Source of the DNA: an uncultured Myxococcales bacterium
GTDB taxonomy: Bacteria; Myxococcota_A; UBA9042
Assembly (NCBI GenBank): GCA_903840165.1
Contig: CAIMEY010000099.1
Location: 1-38,917, forward strand
Length of the DNA stretch: 38,917 nt
Reading direction: 5' to 3'
Shown piece after piece: positions 33,493 to 38,917 of this stretch (position 1 is its first letter; each line of letters starts with the position of its first letter). The notes below the pieces were generated by a model. It had not been told where the DNA came from and did no database searches. It saw nothing but the letters and a program-made list of their open reading frames with translations. Position numbers and translations under genes: made by a program.

Positions 33493-33560
33493 GGTGTCAA
33501 CGGGCGCGTGGTGTCAACGGGCGCATGGTGTCCGTGCGCGCGTGGTCCGACAAGCGGACC
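33493..33560 (+). repeat. Three 17-bp tandem repeats plus a hairpin
   Basis: GGTGTCAACGGGCGCGT (33493-33509), the same with one change (33510-33526), and a more diverged third unit (33527-33543) stand head to tail, followed at once by GGTCCG-ACAAG-CGGACC (33544-33560). The surrounding gap 33361-33760 holds no gene I can support. Confidence 0.65.
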
Positions 33561-33760
33561 GACAAGTACAGGTCTGCGCCAAACTCCCACAAGCACTCAA
33601 CCTTACAACAAAATAAGCACCGTGGCGCGCAGTGCCTCTTGCCGCGCATTGGACGTTTGCGTCGCCTCGTCGGCGCTACGGACACGGACGCGTAGACCCA
33701 GGTATTCGCTATAAAATCAGGCGCTTAATGGAACGTCCGCCGTGCAATGGTCCGTGATTG

Positions 33761-34774
33761 TTACTTGCAAACTGCTGCATCCGGAACCGTGCAAATTCCA
33801 GCCGTTGTAGTTGCACTGGCGGCGACGCAGCGCGCAGGTGAGAGGCACGGAGGACCTTTGGTCGGATCGCTGTCGCAGGCTGCACCATCGGCAACGGCAA
33901 CTTTGCAAAGACCTGTCTTATCAGTGGATACCGCTTTGATGCACACGCCGCCGGACTTGCATTGCGAGTAGACGCCTGTGGCTGTCGTGCCGCAAGGTTC
34001 GCCGTCGCCGACCAAAGTCCATGCAACACAAGCCTTTTGCTCGCAAACTAGGCCAAGCGACGAGTCACACGCTGGTAGGGTCAGTTTGGCCCCCTCGCAG
34101 GCAGCGGCGACAACTGCTCCTGATGTTTGACATTTTCCGGCAAGCGACTTGGTCGCATCGGCACCGACGCAGCTCATTTCGGAATCGCAGGTCCGCCCGG
34201 CATCGCAGTCGCCGCCGAGTGCGACGGGCGTGGCGCATTGCATCGTAGTAGCGTCGCATTTGAGCGCGGGGCCGCAATTGGCAAAAACATCACAAGATGC
34301 ACCTACTTTGGGTGCAGGAGCGCAGGTGCCGCAATTGGAACGTGTTGGAATTGCACAATAAGACGACTGACATTGCCCAGCAAAAGCACAAGCTGACCCA
34401 TTTGCCTCCGTTCCAACGGCGGCTTGGCAAGCAGTTGGCGGAACCGTTGCCAAAATTTCGGTGCAAGTTGCCGCAGTTAGCGCCATCGCACAATCAATTG
34501 CCCGTTGCGGCGTTGTCCCCGTATTCGCAGCCCGTTGACCTTGGACGCATGACAGTTTTTGCCGCGCCTGGCAATTCGCTGCATCAGTCCAATTCTTTGG
34601 AATTAAAGCATCTTTTGAACATTCATCCAGCCGGGTGCAACGCGCTTTTGCCAGTTGGGTACAAGCATCGTCGATCGTCGGCCCCGAGACTGCTTCGGGG
34701 GTCGAAGTCGATGATGTACAAGCTGAAATTGCCAATGCGACCAGTGCCGCTACTGCGATTGCCCAGTTTTGCAT
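33761..34774 (-). CDS. Cysteine-rich lipoprotein (Dickkopf-like cysteine pattern)
   Basis: Exported protein of 337 residues. Signal MQNWAIAVAALVALAISAC has a good lipobox (ISAC) with Cys19. The first ~110 residues hold spaced cysteines (CTQLAKARCTRLDEC). The rest repeats a module of G-x-x-C...C...L-x-C...C: GSACAFAGQCQSSYC, GASCDVFANCGPALKC, GGDCDAGRTCDSEMSC and GEPCGTTATGVYSQC, as in surface lipoproteins of Myxococcota. No enzyme motif. GGAG eight bases before ATG 34774 sets the start; the frame extends upstream but without signal features. A near-consensus promoter lies 62 bp upstream. Confidence 0.75.
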   Translation of the reverse strand: MQNWAIAVAALVALAISACTSSTSTPEAVSGPTIDDACTQLAKARCTRLDECSKDALIPKNWTDAANCQARQKLSCVQGQRAANTGTTPQRAIDCAMALTAATCTEILATVPPTACQAAVGTEANGSACAFAGQCQSSYCAIPTRSNCGTCAPAPKVGASCDVFANCGPALKCDATTMQCATPVALGGDCDAGRTCDSEMSCVGADATKSLAGKCQTSGAVVAAACEGAKLTLPACDSSLGLVCEQKACVAWTLVGDGEPCGTTATGVYSQCKSGGVCIKAVSTDKTGLCKVAVADGAACDSDPTKGPPCLSPARCVAASATTTAGICTVPDAAVCK

Positions 34775-34835
34775 GGCCCAAACTCCGCGTGCAGGTTCAA
34801 ATTCCGCCGCGCGATCCTGCGCGCGCCCACGCATC

Positions 34836-34864
34836 AGTATAGGTGGCTGTAAAGTAGCTGTCAA
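34836..34864 (-). promoter_or_regulatory. Near-consensus sigma-70 promoter of the cysteine-rich lipoprotein gene
   Basis: On the minus strand TTGACA (34859-34864), exactly 17 bases, TATACT (34836-34841). The -35 is perfect and the -10 matches five of six consensus bases. AT-rich DNA lies just upstream. It is 62 bp from ATG 34774, giving a short leader. The rest of 34775-35066 has no gene. Confidence 0.75.
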
Positions 34865-35066
34865 TTCTGACGATTTTGTAATTTCCTGCTGCCCACGGCG
34901 AGCTGAGGCCGGCGCATTGCGTCGTACAGGCGCTGCGATAGACGATTGCGGGGTCCGCGCGTGGGGTCCGCGAACCTCCGGCTGTGCGCGGTCGAGACCC
35001 AGAACGCCTCAGCCGTCTGCACCGGCAGCGTGCGTCCGGATTAGTCGGTCATCGTCACGAAAATCA

Positions 35067-36257
35067 TCAGCGAAACGCGCGCTCCAAAAAGAACAAGCGC
35101 ATCAAGCCTTTGCCTTTGACATCGATCTGGCCGCGCGGCTCCAGACTGAACTCCGGGCCGAGCAGAGCCGCCGTGGCTTCAGAGACTTGGATGCGACCTG
35201 GCTCGCCGTGGGATTCCATGCGGCTGGCGGTATTGACCGTGTCACCCCACAAATCGTAAGCAAAACGAGATGTTCCAATAACACCGGCGACGGCTGGGCC
35301 TGTGTGAATGCCGATGCGGAGCTGCAGCGGCTGCCCGTCCGGTCGGGCACTCAGCGCGGCGGTATCACGGAGCGCAAGCGCAAAGCGGGCGAGCGTGGGC
35401 GCGTGTTCGACGCGATGGGCGGACACACCTGCGGCGACCATGTAGGCGTCGCCGATCGTCTTGATTTTCTCCACACCGAATTCAGCCGAGAGGGCGTCAA
35501 AGCGGCGAAAGACCTCGTTCAAGCTGCTGACCAGTTCGGTCGCGCTGACTTGCGCAGAAAAATTCGTGAATCCAACGATATCCGCAAACAGGACGCTGAC
35601 TTGCTCATGGGAATCGGCGATGGTGAAGGCGCCGGACTTCAGCCTTTCGGCGACGCGCGGCGGAAGCATGTTGCGCAGCAGCCCGTCCGAGCGTGTCCGC
35701 TCCACTTGAATCCGATGCGTGAACCACGTCGCCGCGGCGAACACGACGGTCAGCGAAACGCCGACGTTCATGGTGTAAAAGACCCCGCGCGTTCCCGCCG
35801 AGGTCACCAGCGGATGGCCCAACAGCGCCGGTTGGACGAACACGGAAATGGCCAGAATCAGCAAGAACTGCGCCATCCACAGCGCGGCGCTGCGCAACGG
35901 CAGGAACAAAAGCGCGCCAATGGGGCCCAGGAAACTCCACGAGATCACCAGCCCCGAATCGTGGATGCTGCCGATGCTCCAGCCGATCAACGCGGAAATC
36001 CACGTGATGCAAGCCAGTTGCGCATAAACCAGCAGGCGATGATTCCTGCGTACATGCGCTGCAACGATCGTGCTGCCGACGACGGCGACAAACACCAGAG
36101 GCAAGGCCATCGTCAAGCCGACGCCAAAAACCGCGACGTAGAGGGCGCTCCACACCAGACCACAGGCGCAGCAAGCCAGCGCAATGACGAGGATCAGCAG
36201 TTTCTCAAAGCGGATCTCCGGCGAATCGTCTTGGCGACGCGCGAAGTTGCCCAACAT
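35067..36257 (-). CDS. Membrane-anchored class III adenylate cyclase
   Basis: Makes cAMP from ATP. About six hydrophobic helices fill residues ~20-175, then a short linker (GLLRNMLPPRVAERLKSG, the usual cyclase-preceding helix) leads to the catalytic domain. Metal-binding aspartates lie in LFADIVGFTNFS and GDAYMV; substrate-selecting Lys in EKIKTIGDAYM and Asp in YDLWGDTVN indicate ATP rather than GTP; the transition-state Asn/Arg lie in VNTASRM. The catalytic set is complete. I place the start at ATG 36257 because the longer frame begins with a TTG at 36287; neither has a clear ribosome-binding site. Copy E of the upstream element lies in the gap upstream. Confidence 0.9.
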   Translation of the reverse strand: MLGNFARRQDDSPEIRFEKLLILVIALACCACGLVWSALYVAVFGVGLTMALPLVFVAVVGSTIVAAHVRRNHRLLVYAQLACITWISALIGWSIGSIHDSGLVISWSFLGPIGALLFLPLRSAALWMAQFLLILAISVFVQPALLGHPLVTSAGTRGVFYTMNVGVSLTVVFAAATWFTHRIQVERTRSDGLLRNMLPPRVAERLKSGAFTIADSHEQVSVLFADIVGFTNFSAQVSATELVSSLNEVFRRFDALSAEFGVEKIKTIGDAYMVAAGVSAHRVEHAPTLARFALALRDTAALSARPDGQPLQLRIGIHTGPAVAGVIGTSRFAYDLWGDTVNTASRMESHGEPGRIQVSEATAALLGPEFSLEPRGQIDVKGKGLMRLFFLERAFR

Positions 36258-36473
36258 GTCCTGGAGCTGCTTCAGATGCGACCTCAAAGCTCTTGTTGCG
36301 CACGGTCCATGCGGCGCAGCGCGATAGCCGCTTGCCGGCGTGGATTTCGTTCATGGATGCGCCGGATAACCGTCGCCTCGCATCGTCACAGCTCCAGTGG
36401 TGCCAGCGTCGCCGTCACAGGGCAGAATCGGCTTGGACTGGACCGCCACGCGGCGCGCGCGTTGAAGGACACG

Positions 36474-36710
36474 CAAACGCCATCCACCGTCCATCCGCCC
36501 CGCCAGCCCGTGCCATTTCCCGCTCAAGCCCGCCGCCGACCGTCGACTGCAGCCAAATCCTGCACCGGGCTCAAGTCCGCGTCAAGTGAAATTCCGCTCT
36601 GCAGCCACTGCAAGACAAACCCTTACTTCGCAAGAAGAATTCGCCACCCTCCGAGCCCGTCTGGCACGGCCAACCTGCTGCTATTCGTCCACGTCGGCTT
36701 TGGCCGAAGC
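36474..36710 (-). promoter_or_regulatory. Interspersed promoter/leader element, copy E (upstream of adenylate cyclase)
   Basis: Full-length copy, best matched by copy A. Minus strand: inverted repeat CGGC-CAAA-GCCG at the upstream end, GGCGAATTCTTCTTGCG, GGAATTTCAC, TTGACG (36580-36585), 17 bases, CAGGAT (36557-36562), then leader. The leader ATG at 36516 opens a 33-codon frame starting MARAGGADGR, ending at 36415. Bases 36711-36968 contain no supportable gene. Confidence 0.6.
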
Positions 36711-36968
36711 GCTGTGGTTCCAGTCAGGCACCGCCTCGACACCTGGGTGCATCGACGGCCAAGTGGCTTGGTGTGCTAGCCAATCAGCCGGCGCGCAAGG
36801 GCGACCGCAGCATGCCTAGGAAAATAGGATAAATTTGCAGGCCCACTGTGCGTACTAGACTGATTTTATGCGGCAAGCGGATCGCTGTACTTTTCGCGAG
36901 CCAGGCGACCTCGGTCTGCGGCTGGCAGCGGGATTGTGCTCTGCGGCAGCGCCCTTTCGCCGAGCGAA

Positions 36969-38917
36969 TCAGAAGAGGCCCATGAAGCTTTGGTGCCCGT
37001 TCTGGGGCGCAGTGCCATGATCGCCATGGCAATTGACCATCATGGTGCCCTGCGACTGGGCGCACCAGCGCACCGGCTCGTCGTTCGGAACCGAGGCCAG
37101 CTTGACCACTTGCGATGGCGAAGCGCTCTTGAGCGTCTGTTTGTCGTGGCACGCCAAGTCGTAATCGCCCTGGCAAGCATTTTCCATAAATTGCGCGGCC
37201 TTCTCAAGATCCAGCTTCATGCCGTGACGGCCCAGCGCCGCGTCGTGCGCGAGATGAAGGGTGGGGTAACGATTGCCGCCGCGCGCAAGCAACGCATGGC
37301 CCCGCGCCACGTCCTTTGGCGTGCCCCGCCCGGCGATGACGGCGAGCCCGAGGTCGTAGCACGCCACCTCATCGTTGTCGTTCTCGCAGAGATTCTCCAG
37401 CATTGCGATCGCGGCCGCGGCATCAGCCTTCGTGCCAAATCCAGTGAACAGGTCAAACGCGACATTGACACAGGCTCCGGTGCGCGCGGACGGCAGGGCG
37501 CAGCCCTTCTGATAGTTGGCAAACGCCTTTTGCGGATCAACGGGCCCGAGGCGACCCGCATCGAGCAAAATCCCAACAATCATGCAGGCATTTCCATTCT
37601 TGCCGTCGCAGGCTCGCTCGTAGAGCAAGGTGGCCTTGGCAGCATCCGCCGGCACGCCATCGCCGTTTTGCAGCATTTTGGCCAGAGTCACGCAGTCCTT
37701 CGGCCATTTGTCGCAGACAAGCTGCGCCTGCGCGACCGCCTTGGTAGCGTCGTGCACCGGGCCGGCTTTATCCTTATAGTCGGCGACGAGTCGCACGCAA
37801 CTGTCGCCCAGGCCAAGTGAGCAACCGCGCTCGCGCCTGGCAATCGCCGCAGGCTTGTTCGTCTTGTCTAGGGCAAAGGCCTCGATTTCGCACGCCCAAG
37901 CGTCGCCAAGGTCACAGCAGCGCGAGCCATCTGCCGCCGCTTTGGTTGGGTCTTTGGCCACGCCATGGCTGCCAAACTGTTCGTCGTCGGCGACGCGCTT
38001 ACATGCCGCAAGCGAACCAAGATCGCAGGCGGCACGATAGGCGGCAAACACGGCCGCCGGCTCGGACTTCGGATTGGACTGTTTGTCAAGCGCGATCGCG
38101 GCGTTGTGCGCCTCCGTTGCCATCTGCATATTTGGCACCGACGCGGCTGTGGCGGTCCGAGGCTCGTTCTTGAACGGTGCAGGCGGGCCTGGACGGACCA
38201 GAATCTGGAACGACGCGTCGCGCTGGGTCAGGCCTGGCTTGGCCATTGCGACGATGGCGTCACGCACGCACACAGCAAACAGAGGGTGCCGTGACGACAC
38301 GGAAACGCCGGCGAGCGCCTGCTTCTTGCCGACCGACAGGTTCACAGTCGCCTGAAGGGCATCGTCCCCCGTCGCGGCCGCGGCACAAGGGCACAGCCCC
38401 GCGTCGATCGAAGCGAGCGCCATGGGCTGCAGCGCCGGGTTTGCCGAGGCGTCGGCCGACTCAGCAAAGTGTAACGGAGTTCGCACCACGACTTGCGGAG
38501 CGTGACCGCAGGAGATCGGTGGCACACTCCGCACAGCGGTTTCCGCAAGCTTGGCGGGTGCAAAAGTATCACAAGGAACGCGAGGTCCAGTGTCATACGA
38601 AATCAAGCGCGAGGGGTGCCGGCCACTGATTGCCGAGCCCAGCAAAGTTGCCGCAGACGGCCAGACTGCATCGGCCACGGCGGTCACAACAAAGCACGCG
38701 TGCTCCATAAATTGCAGATTGGCGACCCGCTCCATGGCTTCGGGCGAGCCGGCGCGGGCGGCATGGTCAACGCAGGCAAATGTCGCTTTGTCCAGGCCGG
38801 CATTGTTCGAGATACCGGAAGCAACAAACCCTGTCTCGGCGCTGCGCCCAAGGGTGATACCAACTTGGAACGGCAGTACTTTTCCGGCATGGACTGCGGC
38901 ATCAAAGCAAGCGCCCA
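36969..38917 (-). CDS. Sel1-repeat (tetratricopeptide-like) protein, 5' end outside window
   Basis: The frame is open through the right edge, so the ATG at 38735 is internal and the true start lies beyond the window; about 648 residues are visible. The N-terminal third contains two related stretches: LPFQVGITLGRSAETGFVAS with KATFACVDHAARAG, and LQATVNLSVGKKQALAGVSV with FAVCVRDAIVAMAKPG. These suggest a duplicated beta-rich domain. From about 38140 down come Sel1-like helical repeats with paired cysteines: AAYRAACDLGSLAACKRVAD, RRERGCSLGLGDSCVRL, LYERACDGKNGNACMIVGIL, NYQKGCALPSARTGACVNVA, MLENLCENDNDEVACYDLGL. Sel1 repeats mediate protein-protein binding, and disulfide-bearing ones are typically exported. 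No signal peptide is visible because the start is missing. Confidence 0.78.
   Translation of the reverse strand, partial: GACFDAAVHAGKVLPFQVGITLGRSAETGFVASGISNNAGLDKATFACVDHAARAGSPEAMERVANLQFMEHACFVVTAVADAVWPSAATLLGSAISGRHPSRLISYDTGPRVPCDTFAPAKLAETAVRSVPPISCGHAPQVVVRTPLHFAESADASANPALQPMALASIDAGLCPCAAAATGDDALQATVNLSVGKKQALAGVSVSSRHPLFAVCVRDAIVAMAKPGLTQRDASFQILVRPGPPAPFKNEPRTATAASVPNMQMATEAHNAAIALDKQSNPKSEPAAVFAAYRAACDLGSLAACKRVADDEQFGSHGVAKDPTKAAADGSRCCDLGDAWACEIEAFALDKTNKPAAIARRERGCSLGLGDSCVRLVADYKDKAGPVHDATKAVAQAQLVCDKWPKDCVTLAKMLQNGDGVPADAAKATLLYERACDGKNGNACMIVGILLDAGRLGPVDPQKAFANYQKGCALPSARTGACVNVAFDLFTGFGTKADAAAAIAMLENLCENDNDEVACYDLGLAVIAGRGTPKDVARGHALLARGGNRYPTLHLAHDAALGRHGMKLDLEKAAQFMENACQGDYDLACHDKQTLKSASPSQVVKLASVPNDEPVRWCAQSQGTMMVNCHGDHGTAPQNGHQSFMGLF

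Overview
GC-rich bacterial chromosome segment. Three things suggest a Myxococcota/Bradymonadota-type (former deltaproteobacterial) organism: many lipoproteins or secreted proteins with Asp/Pro/Val-rich linkers, several cysteine-rich 'CDDGNPCT'-type proteins, and a myxobacterial-style carotenoid cluster. This is inferred from gene content only; no rRNA, tRNA or CRISPR array was seen.

Layout. (1) 1-5.1 kb: the 3' part of an AlkB-type membrane hydroxylase, a VWA-domain surface protein, then a gene graveyard (about 2.3-4.1 kb) holding a frameshifted IS91-family transposase remnant and a broken cysteine-rich gene, followed by a DUF3105 lipoprotein. (2) 5.8-13.0 kb, minus strand: carotenoid operon crtY-crtE-crtI-crtB, then crtC-crtZ and a small membrane protein. 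It combines lycopene cyclase and ring hydroxylase with a CrtC-type 1,2-hydratase, which points to a monocyclic hydroxylated carotenoid. (3) 13.1-16.9 kb, plus strand, divergent from crtY: four overlapping genes ATPase-permease-ATPase-permease of ABC-2 type. (4) 16.9-18.7 kb: a decayed AbiE (type IV) toxin-antitoxin pair, both genes frameshifted, between two imperfect ~71-bp direct repeats. (5) 18.7-21.0 kb: a cluster of hairpins, a patatin-like lipoprotein and an aldo/keto reductase. (6) 21.1-27.0 kb, minus strand: a giant cysteine-rich lipoprotein with about fifteen tandem ~51-residue units, EGF-like modules and a fibrinogen-like C-terminus, coupled through a TAATG junction to a GT-C membrane glycosyltransferase. 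(7) 27.5-38.9 kb, minus strand: a ferritin-like protein, a chalcone-isomerase-fold protein, a broken cysteine-rich gene, a secreted protein, a GH18 lipoprotein, a cysteine-rich lipoprotein, a class III adenylate cyclase and a Sel1-repeat protein running off the right edge.

Most unexpected signal: five copies of an interspersed intergenic element (around 5.25, 28.26, 31.62, 33.30 and 36.58 kb), all in the same orientation and each in the gap upstream of a minus-strand gene (DUF3105 lipoprotein, ferritin-like protein, secreted protein, GH18 lipoprotein, adenylate cyclase). Each copy carries GAAAT/GAATTTC followed by TTGACG, a spacer of exactly 17 nt with drifting sequence, then (C/G)AG(G/C)AT-TGG or a near variant. 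This looks like one promoter-plus-leader module spread over functionally unrelated envelope and signalling genes. The leader also carries a conserved ATG opening a short frame that begins MAR(A/T)(G/A)G.
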